A stretch of DNA of 64,000 nt from Nitrospirales bacterium (GTDB taxonomy: Bacteria; Nitrospirota; Nitrospiria; Nitrospirales; UBA8639), in assembly GCA_021604005.1 (NCBI GenBank), contig BQIV01000001.1:62001-126000 (forward strand), read 5' to 3'. Position 1 is the stretch's first letter; each line of letters opens with the position of its first letter. Made by a program: the position numbers and the translations under genes. The notes under the pieces were generated by a model. The model searched no databases, was not told the origin of the DNA, and saw only the letters and a program-made list of their open reading frames with translations. Below, one piece after another: positions 8,684-16,640 of the stretch.

Positions 8684-10831
8684 ATGACCCTATCTGTACC
8701 TGTGCATATTTCTGTCTCATCTACCCCTTCGACAACTATGCTTGACGGGGTGGTGCGAAAGGTCTACCGCAAAGACTCGGGATTTACGGTGATGAGAGTG
8801 GCTGTGTGGGATAAGGATGAACGCGAACAGAGTCCGCTTATCACTGCCGTCGGTCATACACCTCAAGCACCAAGAGTGGGGCATCGCTACACCATGACAG
8901 GGCAGTGGATGACGCATCAGCAGTATGGCAAGCAGTTTCATGTGGAGTCACTCACGAAACCGTTGCCGACGACTGCTCCAGGCATTGAAGTCTATCTGGC
9001 GTCCGGAATATTTCCGGGAGTGGGGCCAGTGTTAGCAAAACGGATTGTCGAGCGATTTGGACAAAAGACACTTGAAGTTATCAAGAGTGAGCCACAACGT
9101 CTCCTGGAAGTATCCGGAGTTGGCCCAGCGGGGCTGACCAAGATGATGCGTGAAGCCCCAGGTCAACTCGGCGTCGCTCATGTCGTGAGTGATCTGTGTC
9201 GTCTTGGGCTGACGCAGCCTCAAGCCATGCGAGCCCTTGAGACTCTTGGTGATGATGCGTATGCGGTTATCCGTGACAATCCTTATCGCGCGGTCGAGGT
9301 CTGGGGGTTGGGATTTCGAAAAGCCGACGCTGTGGCGAAGAGGTTGAAGTTGCCACGAGACAATGGCAGTCGGTTTCACTGTGCCATCGATTCGATACTC
9401 AACGTTCACGCGTCACATGGGATTGTCCGCACACCTGTTGCCGTGTTGCTGACCAGGATGGCGGAACTCTGCGATATCGACATCACGGCACTTGAGCATC
9501 GTGTCGATGAATGGATGGATCGCCAGTGGCTGATCAAGAAGGATGGATACGTCTATGCGCCACTTGTGGGTGAGACCCAGAGGACAATTGAGGACATGTG
9601 TGGTCACCTTGTTCGACGCCAGGCTCGGCGTGAATCAGAGGTGAAGCTGTCTCACTCTTCCCAAAAGCTGACCATGGAACATCGACTGGCGGTAAAGCGG
9701 GCACTCGCCTATCCACTGTCGCTTGTTGTGGGCGGCGTGGGAGTGGGGCTTCCCACATGTCTTCAAGCCATTGTTCATGAAGTCAGAGAGACAGGTTTGA
9801 CGATAGGCGTGGCGAGCCCAACAACGGGCTCAACGATGTTCTTGGATGACGATCAGAAGCTCACAATTCAGTGGGACGATGTTCAAGGCAGTCAAGCCCA
9901 TCCGCAAGCCAAACAGTTGAAAGATCTTGATGTGCTGATGGTGGTGCAGGCGGAACAATTAGATCTGGTCCATGCTGCAAGGTTACTCAACGCTGTCGAT
10001 CGAGACCGAACCCGTGTGGTGATCGTGGGTGATGATGCGCAGGTCCCTTTGTCAGGTCCCGGTTGGGTGTTCCGCGCCAGTCTGCAGGTAGGGATGTTTC
10101 CGGTCACTCGGATCACACAAGTCGAGAGCAGGCAGAAAGATTCAGGACGAGTGAGCCTCATTCGGCAGATTCGTGACGGGAACATGCCGAAGTGGGTCAG
10201 TGGCTTGTTCGGCAAAGACTGTCTCCTGCGTATGGTTGAAAATCTTGAAGATGCGAAGCAAGCACTTTCGGATGTCATGGATCGTTTGTCATTTGCTCCA
10301 AAGGACATTCAAGTAATCGGCGTCGGTCCAAAAGGTCCGTTGGGTACGATGGTTCTCAATCGGTGGTTACAGGATCGCTGGAGTACGGGAGAAACATCAA
10401 CATGGATGGGTTTTCGGGTTGGCGATCGTGTTCGCACTCTCCGTTCGAATCGTGAGAAGGGTGTTTGGGCAACAGAAGAAGGCGACGTGCGGGTCGTGTC
10501 GCCTCAATCGGCCTCCATGCACGTCGTTTTTTCTGGTCGTGAGGTCGTGTATCAGGAATGGGAGTGTGACGAACTGATCTTAGCCTATGCTCTGACGATT
10601 CGCGAGGTCCAGGGCCTGCGAAAACCTTGTGCTGTTGTTGTCCTGCCTCCCCAACCGTCCGATTGGCTCACCCGAGAGCGGTTGCTCACTGCATTATGTG
10701 TCGGCACGCAGTACTTGGTCGTGCTTGGCTCTCCCAGAACGTGCAAGGGAGCGGTGCGTAATACGTTAGAAGAGGAACAAATTCTGTGGTTGATTCAACG
10801 ACAAGAGGTGCAGGATGAGTCTCCTGACTAG
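8684..10831 (+). CDS. RecD2-family protein with degenerate ATPase motifs
   Basis: This 715-residue protein matches full-length RecD2 in layout: an N-terminal OB-like domain (DGVVRKVYRKDSGFTVMRV), helix-hairpin-helix repeats (GIFPGVGPVLAKRIVERFG and LLEVSGVGPAGL), then a helicase fold. The motor looks dead. Where Walker A should read GGPGTGKTT it has GGVGVGLPT (about 348-356), losing the lysine. Walker B, normally VVDEASM, reads VVQAEQL. The motif VHKxQG is IREVQG. Motif III (VGDDAQVPLSGPG) and an arginine-glutamine segment after it (RITQVESRQK) remain. The frame is long and undamaged, so this is not a recent pseudogene. It may act as a DNA-binding or regulatory partner of the intact RecD-like helicase just upstream. 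Its end overlaps the OmpA-like gene by 17 bases. Confidence 0.75.
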   Translation: MTLSVPVHISVSSTPSTTMLDGVVRKVYRKDSGFTVMRVAVWDKDEREQSPLITAVGHTPQAPRVGHRYTMTGQWMTHQQYGKQFHVESLTKPLPTTAPGIEVYLASGIFPGVGPVLAKRIVERFGQKTLEVIKSEPQRLLEVSGVGPAGLTKMMREAPGQLGVAHVVSDLCRLGLTQPQAMRALETLGDDAYAVIRDNPYRAVEVWGLGFRKADAVAKRLKLPRDNGSRFHCAIDSILNVHASHGIVRTPVAVLLTRMAELCDIDITALEHRVDEWMDRQWLIKKDGYVYAPLVGETQRTIEDMCGHLVRRQARRESEVKLSHSSQKLTMEHRLAVKRALAYPLSLVVGGVGVGLPTCLQAIVHEVRETGLTIGVASPTTGSTMFLDDDQKLTIQWDDVQGSQAHPQAKQLKDLDVLMVVQAEQLDLVHAARLLNAVDRDRTRVVIVGDDAQVPLSGPGWVFRASLQVGMFPVTRITQVESRQKDSGRVSLIRQIRDGNMPKWVSGLFGKDCLLRMVENLEDAKQALSDVMDRLSFAPKDIQVIGVGPKGPLGTMVLNRWLQDRWSTGETSTWMGFRVGDRVRTLRSNREKGVWATEEGDVRVVSPQSASMHVVFSGREVVYQEWECDELILAYALTIREVQGLRKPCAVVVLPPQPSDWLTRERLLTALCVGTQYLVVLGSPRTCKGAVRNTLEEEQILWLIQRQEVQDESPD

Positions 10832-11501
10832 CGTCGTCTTGGCCGGGGCTGTCGGGCTGGTCTGTCAACAGCCAGCTGACTTGGATGGACATGTGGTCCG
10901 CATTCCCGGCTCGGTTCAATGGGGTTTGCATGATCCTGCCCAGTGCCACTGGAGAACAGCACCGGACTTCTCCGAAGCGCTCACGAATCACCATGATGCA
11001 ATGACGCAAGGGTCATCTAAGACACAACACGATCAATCTACTGGAGATATTCATGAAGTTTCATCTTGTTTGCCAGAAAACCAAGTCGTACGTGAGACCC
11101 TCTACTTTGACTTTGACTCCGCCTATGCCTTGCCATCGCAAGTGATGAAGTTACTACCTTTGGCTCGAGAAACGGTTCAAACGATGAGCCTTCAAGGGTA
11201 TACAGATCGGCACGGGCCACAGTCGCTTAATGATCGACTCGCCCATGATCGAGCTCGATCGGCATGGGAGGCATGGAAGGATGTAGGTGGATCAAACATC
11301 GACCGGCAGCTCACGGGCCGCGGCTTGTGCTGTTATCGCAACAAAGCCGATGACGCCGTCAACCGACGTGTGGAGCTGACCGCCGTGGTGCGGACGTCGT
11401 GTCCGCGTTCAATCGTCAATACCGTTGAGTCCTCGGCTCGATCGCGTGCAATCGACCCTCCGTGGTCGTCACATGTCGATCGTGGGAGCGGGTCGCCATG
11501 A
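10815..11501 (+). CDS. OmpA-like domain protein
   Basis: A 228-residue protein with an OmpA C-terminal (peptidoglycan-binding) domain at about residues 90-190: ETLYFDFDSAYALPSQ, LQGYTDRHGPQSLNDRLAH and a closing AVNRRVELT. The N-terminus (MSLLTSVVLAGAVGLVCQQ) is a weak, short signal-like segment. The protein would anchor something to peptidoglycan in the periplasm; OmpA-like proteins occur with conjugation machinery, and the tra operon follows. Its start overlaps the RecD2-like gene by 17 bases, and its stop lies nine bases before the conserved part of an omegaRNA, so the guide segment of that RNA overlaps the end of this gene. Confidence 0.65.
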   Translation: MSLLTSVVLAGAVGLVCQQPADLDGHVVRIPGSVQWGLHDPAQCHWRTAPDFSEALTNHHDAMTQGSSKTQHDQSTGDIHEVSSCLPENQVVRETLYFDFDSAYALPSQVMKLLPLARETVQTMSLQGYTDRHGPQSLNDRLAHDRARSAWEAWKDVGGSNIDRQLTGRGLCCYRNKADDAVNRRVELTAVVRTSCPRSIVNTVESSARSRAIDPPWSSHVDRGSGSP

Positions 11502-11510
11502 CGCCTCCTG

Positions 11511-11754
11511 ACTCAACCAGGCTCAGCCACCAGTGAGCTCAAAGGACTTTCACTGACGGGGCTACGTTCGAAGTGAATGGATAGGTACCCGGGGATGCTT
11601 CATCAGTTCCCGGCTCTACGGTCATGGATTAAATAGGACGGTATCGAGGCAACGGCCAGTGTCTATGGCAACTGAAACCACTTACGAACATTGCCGAGGT
11701 GACCATGACTCCCTTCGGGGAGCGGCCGTAAGGCCAATCGAGAAAGGAGAGAAT
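11511..11754 (+). ncRNA. omegaRNA (HEARO-type) without an iscB gene
   Basis: This segment aligns end to end with the RNAs in front of the two iscB genes here: a shared start ACTCAACCAGGCTCAGCCACC minus its last base, then ATAGGTACC, GCTCTACGGTCA, GGCAACGG and TTGCCGAGGTGACC, and the closing GGCC-GTAA-GGCC hairpin. Stems are kept by paired changes: GATG-CTT-CATC here replaces GGTG-CTT-CACC there, GGCC/GGCC replaces GGCT/AGCC, and CAGTGA/TCACTG replaces CACC/GGTG. IscB omegaRNAs carry the guide just 5' of this scaffold; here that would be about 11491-11510, overlapping the stop of the OmpA-like gene. No IscB follows. It may serve the IscBs in trans or act as an mRNA leader. Confidence 0.8.
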
Positions 11755-11898
11755 ATGAATGATCCCACGAGGGGTTTTCCAAGGTGTCCACCGCAGTGGA
11801 GCCATTACATGCCCGGCGAGGACTCTAGTTGCGCCACCTGCCTCGGTGGCTCACCACCATTCGGGTGGCTCGAAGGGGGTGTCGGAAACAGGAGATGA
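11755..11898 (+). CDS. Small cysteine-containing protein at the iscB position
   Basis: A 47-residue frame begins exactly where iscB begins in the two full units: the RNA end, the AAAGGAGAG ribosome binding site and the ATG line up, but the protein (MNDPTRGFPRCPPQWSHYMP, then a CATC motif) has nothing in common with IscB. Three cysteines (CPP and CxxC) could form a small metal-binding site. The ribosome binding site is good; the short length and lack of a known family keep confidence modest. Confidence 0.45.
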   Translation: MNDPTRGFPRCPPQWSHYMPGEDSSCATCLGGSPPFGWLEGGVGNRR

Positions 11899-11970
11899 CT
11901 AGTTGAGGAACGTATTCGGTTTGGAGTTGTCCACAATGATCAATCATGTCACAGAGAATGGAGAACACCC

Positions 11971-12273
11971 ATGACACACTTCATGGATTCCCGGCGGTTC
12001 CTTCGTGGACTGTTGGGGTCATTAATGATCGTGATGTTGGTGGTCAGTGAAGCCTGGGCCGGTGGGGATAGTACGTTTGCCCCGCTGGTGACCTTGGTGC
12101 AGGGGTGGATGCAGGGTTCCTTGGGGACACTGCTCGCGCTCGTCGGGGCACTCTTTGGCTTGGGGGCGGCAATGGCCTCCCGGTGGAGTGGACTTGCGAT
12201 CGGCTTTGGCGTTGCGGCTGGTGCATTTTATATCCCGGACATTATCCCGGTGATCACCACGGGAACAATGTAA
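11971..12273 (+). CDS. traA: TraA-like F-type pilin precursor
   Basis: A 100-residue protein with a long leader (basic MTHFMDSRRFLRG, a hydrophobic stretch, then a likely cut after EAWA) and two hydrophobic segments separated by a short turn, the build of F-pilin: ALVGALFGLGAAMA, then LAIGFGVAAGAFYIPDII. It is the first structural gene of the transfer operon and is followed by traL, E, K and B in the F order. GGAGA precedes the ATG. Pilin is stored in the inner membrane and assembled into the conjugative pilus. Sequence similarity to F TraA is low, so the call rests on size, topology and position. Confidence 0.7.
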   Translation: MTHFMDSRRFLRGLLGSLMIVMLVVSEAWAGGDSTFAPLVTLVQGWMQGSLGTLLALVGALFGLGAAMASRWSGLAIGFGVAAGAFYIPDIIPVITTGTM

Positions 12274-12280
12274 ATCTAAC

Positions 12281-12307
12281 CCGGGGGCGAGTGGGTCTTG
12301 CCCCCGG
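12281..12307 (+). terminator. GC-rich hairpin between traA and traL
   Basis: CCGGGGGC (12281-12288) and GCCCCCGG (12300-12307) form a perfect 8-base-pair stem with an 11-base loop, followed by CTACTTTT, a weak T-run. It lies just after the traA stop codon and could end part of the transcripts or protect the traA message, so that pilin is made in excess over the later genes. Confidence 0.6.
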
Positions 12308-12333
12308 CTACTTTTAAACAGGAATGTCAGAGT

Positions 12334-12612
12334 ATGCGAACACAGATTCCCCGATATCTCGATTCCTTGCCGCAGATTTTGTGGTGGGAACTCGACGAAC
12401 TTATTCTTTTTGTCGTGTGTCTCATGGTAGGCATTTTCACCCGTCATCTTTGGGAATTTACGCTTATTGGCTGTGTGTCGGTCTGGGCGATGGGGAAGGT
12501 CAAAGGAGGACAGAGTGAAGGATTTATCTTGCATATGTTTTGGTGGTATGGCGTCCCGGGGTTTGTGCTGGAGTATGGACCGAGTTCAGAAATTGGTGAA
12601 TTTCTGGAGTAG
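12334..12612 (+). CDS. traL: TraL-like pilus assembly protein
   Basis: The protein has 92 residues from the ATG at 12334; the frame is open to a TTG at 12298, but that part overlaps the hairpin. It has the TraL pattern: a short N-terminus (IPRYLDSLPQILWWELDEL), then two adjoining membrane segments (LILFVVCLMVGIF and FTLIGCVSVWAMGKVK) and a short C-terminal part. TraL is the F-type equivalent of VirB3, an inner-membrane component of the secretion channel. It lies between traA and traE as in F. Confidence 0.75.
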   Translation: MRTQIPRYLDSLPQILWWELDELILFVVCLMVGIFTRHLWEFTLIGCVSVWAMGKVKGGQSEGFILHMFWWYGVPGFVLEYGPSSEIGEFLE

Positions 12613-12621
12613 GTGTGTGTA

Positions 12622-13215
12622 ATGGAAGCGCGCTTATATCGATCATCAATCAGTGACAGTCGCAGTACCAACAGATGGCTCCTAGGACTATGCGTGATGC
12701 TCGGGATCGCGCTGGTGGCGAACGGCCTGTTTCAGCGATCGGCCATCTTGCATGTGACGCCGGTCGAAATTGAGAATCCATACTGGGCATCCGCATTTGA
12801 AGGGTCCGAAGAGTACTTACGGAAAATGGCTCTCACGCTCTTGCCGTGCGTAACGAACGTCACCCCGAAATCTGTGAAGTACATGCACGAGATGTTTTTG
12901 AACTATGTCGCGCCTGAATCCTATGGGGCTGTGAGTGATGGCTTGGCCGTGGATCGACGGTATGTCATCAAGAGCAATCTCAATCGAATGTTTTTCCCGG
13001 ATGAAGCGCAGGTCAATGGATCGACGGTCATCGTCAAGGGACACGAGAAACGCTTTATTGGACACCAACGAGTAGCGGAGGAACGACGAGCGTATGAACT
13101 CACACTTCAAGTTCGGAATTGGAAAGTGGAAATTGTGGGTCTGCGGGCTGGTGGGGTGGGCTCTGATGGCACACCCGAGTTTGATGTGGGCACAGGACAG
13201 CCCACAGCAAGTTGA
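12622..13215 (+). CDS. traE: TraE-like (VirB8-type) protein
   Basis: A 197-residue protein from the ATG at 12622 (GGAGTAGG upstream; a GTG at 12613 is the alternative). It has one N-terminal membrane helix (LLGLCVMLGIALVANGLF) and a periplasmic domain with the TraE sequence EYLRKMALTLLPCVTNVTP and a central RFIGHQRVAEERRAYELTLQ part. TraE is the VirB8 counterpart and helps assemble the inner-membrane complex. It overlaps traK by 122 bases. Confidence 0.8.
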   Translation: MEARLYRSSISDSRSTNRWLLGLCVMLGIALVANGLFQRSAILHVTPVEIENPYWASAFEGSEEYLRKMALTLLPCVTNVTPKSVKYMHEMFLNYVAPESYGAVSDGLAVDRRYVIKSNLNRMFFPDEAQVNGSTVIVKGHEKRFIGHQRVAEERRAYELTLQVRNWKVEIVGLRAGGVGSDGTPEFDVGTGQPTAS

Positions 13216-13864
13216 CATTGTCGACGATCGGACGATTACGGTCGAAGTCTCTCAATCTGGTCTCACGGTGTTTCAATTGCCAGACGTGGTGCAGAAGGCT
13301 GTATCCTCGTCTCGCGATGTCGATGTGAAATTTGAAGGTAAGTACGTCATGGTCACGATGGGAAAGGACCTGGCTGACTTGGTAACGCTCACGAAGTCAG
13401 GCCAGGCATATGTGTTTGTCCTGCACCCTACCGAGCAAGCCGCCGCCATGATCGCGGTGATCGATCATCGAAAGCCCGTGCGTCCTAAGGTTCAGAAACC
13501 CGATCCGATCGTGCGCGAAGCATCAGGCTATGTCGAACAACTGACGACGATCATACAACGGGCTGCCAAAGGCACACTGCCTGCGAGCTATGAGCAAGAG
13601 TCGATTAAGGACCAACCCAGGTATCCATGGCTGGCACTCACGATAGAAGAGGCACAAGTCTTTCGAGGACCGCGCTATCAGGTTGTCGTCTATGCCTTGA
13701 AAAACGACACGGACCACCGCCAGACCATGCAGGAGCGGGAATGGAATTCAGGAATGCAGCTTGCGATCGCGATTCAAAAAGAGGTCATTGATCCTGGTCA
13801 ACGAACGATCGTGTATTTAGTAGAGATGACAGAACGAAATCAAAAGGATGAGTCGAGCTTATGA
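13094..13864 (+). CDS. traK: TraK-like secretin-type outer-membrane core protein
   Basis: A 256-residue protein with a signal peptide (basic KFGIGKWK, hydrophobic LWVCGLVGWALM, cut near MWAQ) and the TraK pattern of beta-rich segments (DDRTITVEVSQSGLTVFQLP; YVFVLHPTEQ). TraK is the VirB9-like part that forms the outer-membrane ring with TraV and TraB. The start lies 122 bases inside traE; GGAGG at 13077-13081 and the signal peptide support this unusually long overlap. It overlaps traB by four bases. Confidence 0.8.
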   Translation: MNSHFKFGIGKWKLWVCGLVGWALMAHPSLMWAQDSPQQVDIVDDRTITVEVSQSGLTVFQLPDVVQKAVSSSRDVDVKFEGKYVMVTMGKDLADLVTLTKSGQAYVFVLHPTEQAAAMIAVIDHRKPVRPKVQKPDPIVREASGYVEQLTTIIQRAAKGTLPASYEQESIKDQPRYPWLALTIEEAQVFRGPRYQVVVYALKNDTDHRQTMQEREWNSGMQLAIAIQKEVIDPGQRTIVYLVEMTERNQKDESSL

Positions 13865-15099
13865 GCAACGAATCCGGTAGTCCGATTGTAGGCACGAGTG
13901 CGGGTGGAGGGAGCGTTCCCCGCATGGGTGTCCCGCGCTGGCTCATTTTGTTGGGTGTTGTGGTCGCGTTAGTCGCGATCTCATTTGGCGTGCAGTCGTT
14001 TCGGACCCGCGCAAACACGAATGGGAACCACGCTAATGGTGCGGCAACGCTCGCGACTGATGCGGATCAGGAGAGGTGGATGGCAACGGCAACTGGGCAA
14101 CTGCATGAAATGGAACAAACCAGCTCGACGCTTCAGACGACGGTCACCAGTTTGAAAGAGCAACTTGCCAAACTCCAGAAACGACTGGATCACGTGGGCT
14201 TGAAAGAAGTGACCCAAAAGGAGCGCTTGCGACTGCCACCTCCTCCTGAAAGTCTGCCGCCAGTGCAACTTCAGGGGACGAAGACGAAACCATTTCCAGG
14301 AAAGGCGATCCTCGCTCAAAGCTCATCTCAACCTCCTGGGCCTCCGGTCGCCCGCCCTCTAAAGAAAAAGCCAACCCCGAGCAACGTTGTGGCGGAGATC
14401 ACAGGACCAGTGAACCCGATCCGATTGTTTGCCCCTGCGCACGTCGAAGAGCAAGAACCGGAGCTCGTGACATATCGAATTCCGACGGGAATGATCATTC
14501 CCATGCGGCTGTTGTCCGGGTTGGACGCGCCCACGGGTGGTGGCGTGAACGATCCCCATCCTGTGCTGATGGAAGTCGTGGACCTGTCGATATTGCCGAA
14601 TACCTTTCAAATGAACATGGAAGCTTGTTTTCTACTCGGCGAAGGCAAAGGCGACCTTTCCACCGAACGTGCGTTCATTCGTGTGCTCACTCTCAGCTGT
14701 ATCGATGAAGCCCATGAAACCACCGATCTGGCCGTAAAAGGGACGGTCACAGGTGAAGATGGCAAAGCCGGTATGCGGGGGAGGGTTGTGTTGCGGGACG
14801 GGGCCATTCTTGCCCGGGCCCTGGCGGCGGGATTTATCGACGGGGTGGGACGCGCCTTTCAACCGTTCCGGCAAGGGTTTTTTATCTCACGTGATCCAGA
14901 CGAATCCTTTAACTTTCCGAATCCTGGACAAGTGGGTATCGCGGGGATGGCGGGCGGATTCAGCCAGGCCGCGGCCGTCCTCGCGCAACGGTACGTGGAA
15001 ATGGCGAACCAAATATTTCCGGTGATCGAAATAGACGCGGATCGCAAAGCGGATATCCTCATCACCGAGGGGATCGATATTCAGAAGCCGGTTTTATGA
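13861..15099 (+). CDS. traB: TraB-like (VirB10-type) channel protein
   Basis: A 412-residue protein with a short cytoplasmic N-terminus, one membrane helix (WLILLGVVVALVAISFG), a coiled-coil segment (TTVTSLKEQLAKLQKRLDHV), a proline-rich linker (about 120-175) and a C-terminal beta-barrel-type domain with YRIPTGMIIPMRLLSGLDAP, the usual TraB/VirB10 sequence. VirB10-type proteins span the periplasm and link ATPase activity to the outer-membrane ring. It overlaps both neighbours by four bases (ATGA), indicating coupled translation. Confidence 0.85.
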   Translation: MSNESGSPIVGTSAGGGSVPRMGVPRWLILLGVVVALVAISFGVQSFRTRANTNGNHANGAATLATDADQERWMATATGQLHEMEQTSSTLQTTVTSLKEQLAKLQKRLDHVGLKEVTQKERLRLPPPPESLPPVQLQGTKTKPFPGKAILAQSSSQPPGPPVARPLKKKPTPSNVVAEITGPVNPIRLFAPAHVEEQEPELVTYRIPTGMIIPMRLLSGLDAPTGGGVNDPHPVLMEVVDLSILPNTFQMNMEACFLLGEGKGDLSTERAFIRVLTLSCIDEAHETTDLAVKGTVTGEDGKAGMRGRVVLRDGAILARALAAGFIDGVGRAFQPFRQGFFISRDPDESFNFPNPGQVGIAGMAGGFSQAAAVLAQRYVEMANQIFPVIEIDADRKADILITEGIDIQKPVL

Positions 15100-15977
15100 A
15101 AGATCACATGATGTCAGCAAGACTCCGCCGACTAAAGAAATGGTGTCTGATCATCACACTTCTTGTCGTCTCGCCGATCGGTGTGACGTGGGCGGATCCA
15201 GCCTTGCTCGATCGGAAAGCCGCGCTTCGATCGGCATTAGAACAATCTCTCCCGGGTTTGGACGTCACGGAGATGAGCGAGGATGAGGTGATTCCGGGAT
15301 GGTGGCAACTGGACGTCAAAACGAGAAGCGGAAACAAGGTTGTCTATGTTGATACGAAAGGGCGCTATATCTTGGTCGGTAGCGTCTTTGATCTTAAGAC
15401 CGGTCATAATCTGACGCGGCAGCGTTTAGTAACACAACGAGCTCGCATCTTCGCCGAGATCGATTGGTCGATGGCGATCATGGCCAATGGCCGACCGCTT
15501 GAACACGGCGCGTCACGTCCTCAACGTCCTCTTCTCTATTTTACGGATCCTGATTGTCCCTACTGTCAGCGCTTTCAGCCTGAGATTCGAAAACTCGTGC
15601 GAGCGGGATATCGAGTCGCGGTGCTGTTGTTTCCGAGCGAGCGCCAGCATCCTGATGCGCCGAGAAAGGCGGCGAGCATTTGGTGTGCGAAGGATCGGAT
15701 GTTGGCCCTCGAATCGGCGTTACGACGGGAGAAGGTCTCTGATCCTGATGTATCGTGTTCGTTACCGCCTCTGGAAGCAATCCGTGACTTGGCCAAACAA
15801 TTTGGCATCACCGGGACACCATCACTCGTCCTCCCAGGTGGCGAAGTGATCAGAGGATTTCAGAGCGCGGAAGCCATTCTGACGTGGTTGGAACGATCAG
15901 CAGATAAACAACGACCAACGAATCTCATGAGCATCAATGACGTCGCGAATGAAGGAGGAATAAACGGTGAGAAGTAA
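15096..15977 (+). CDS. DsbC-type thiol-disulfide protein of the transfer operon
   Basis: A 293-residue exported protein: a basic start, the membrane stretch WCLIITLLVVSPIGV and a likely cut after TWA, then a DsbC-like dimerisation region and a thioredoxin fold with the active site DPDCPYCQRF (CPYC) and the cis-proline segment GITGTPSLVLPGG. Such proteins isomerise disulfides in the cysteine-rich transfer proteins TraU, TraH and TraF encoded downstream. Two further cysteines (WCAKD and VSCSLPP) resemble the second disulfide of DsbC/DsbG. It is coupled to traB and traV by short overlaps. Confidence 0.8.
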   Translation: MKDHMMSARLRRLKKWCLIITLLVVSPIGVTWADPALLDRKAALRSALEQSLPGLDVTEMSEDEVIPGWWQLDVKTRSGNKVVYVDTKGRYILVGSVFDLKTGHNLTRQRLVTQRARIFAEIDWSMAIMANGRPLEHGASRPQRPLLYFTDPDCPYCQRFQPEIRKLVRAGYRVAVLLFPSERQHPDAPRKAASIWCAKDRMLALESALRREKVSDPDVSCSLPPLEAIRDLAKQFGITGTPSLVLPGGEVIRGFQSAEAILTWLERSADKQRPTNLMSINDVANEGGINGEK

Positions 15978-16623
15978 ATCGCGGAAAACAAAATGCCCGG
16001 CGCAGCACCTGCTAGTCGTCGTGGTGTTAGTATCGCTCACCGGATGCTTGTCCTATTCATCCGAGTATGGCTGTAAGGGGTACCCGGATGGGGTCAACTG
16101 TCAGTCCGTCTCCAGTGTCTATGACATGGAGCATGAAAGTGGGACCAATGGCACACAATCGCAAAACAGTGGCTCCTCCAGAACGTCAGGTCAGCCGCAT
16201 CTGTCAAGCGAAGGTCCGATCCTGGGACGGCCCGTTGTGACTCCACCTGAAGTGCTCCGCGTGTGGATCACACCCTGGCGGGACGACGACAATCGTTTGC
16301 ATGAAGGTTCCTATGTGTATGTCCTGGTGAAAGAAGCGGACTTTGCATATGGGGTGTCAGTTGCCTCAGGTGGTCGGAAACGCAATAAGCGTGTGATCAC
16401 GCCATTGAGAGGTATGAGCAATGAACCTGGTCAACTACGCGATGAATTGCCCACGTCGTCCTCATCGCCTCTTCCAGACAACACTCCGCAATCGCCCTCC
16501 GTTCCGAATGGCACCTCGTCGCTCCTTCCCGAATTACAGAAAAAGGCGCGCGAGCAGGGTGGGCTGAGCAACATGGACAAAGCTGTGATTTTTGATCACG
16601 TGTTGAAACAACAAGGACGTTAA
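15967..16623 (+). CDS. traV: TraV-like outer-membrane lipoprotein
   Basis: A 218-residue protein from a GTG start (GGAGG upstream). It has a lipoprotein signal (LLVVVVLVSLTGC) and the TraV cysteine pattern EYGCKGYPDGVNCQSVSSVY. A later conserved part, RVWITPWRDDDNRLHEGSYV, is the typical TraV C-terminal motif. TraV is the VirB7-like lipoprotein of the outer-membrane ring with TraK and TraB. The C-terminal tail (serine/proline-rich, ending DKAVIFDHVLKQQGR) is repeated in decayed form just downstream. Confidence 0.8.
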   Translation: MRSKSRKTKCPAQHLLVVVVLVSLTGCLSYSSEYGCKGYPDGVNCQSVSSVYDMEHESGTNGTQSQNSGSSRTSGQPHLSSEGPILGRPVVTPPEVLRVWITPWRDDDNRLHEGSYVYVLVKEADFAYGVSVASGGRKRNKRVITPLRGMSNEPGQLRDELPTSSSSPLPDNTPQSPSVPNGTSSLLPELQKKAREQGGLSNMDKAVIFDHVLKQQGR

Positions 16624-16640
16624 TGGGTTCGTTGTCAGAA

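Noticed and set aside
9892-10308. 138-codon open frame on the minus strand
   Set aside because: It lies fully inside the RecD2-like gene, and its translation shows no domain or ribosome binding site; a shadow of the coding strand.
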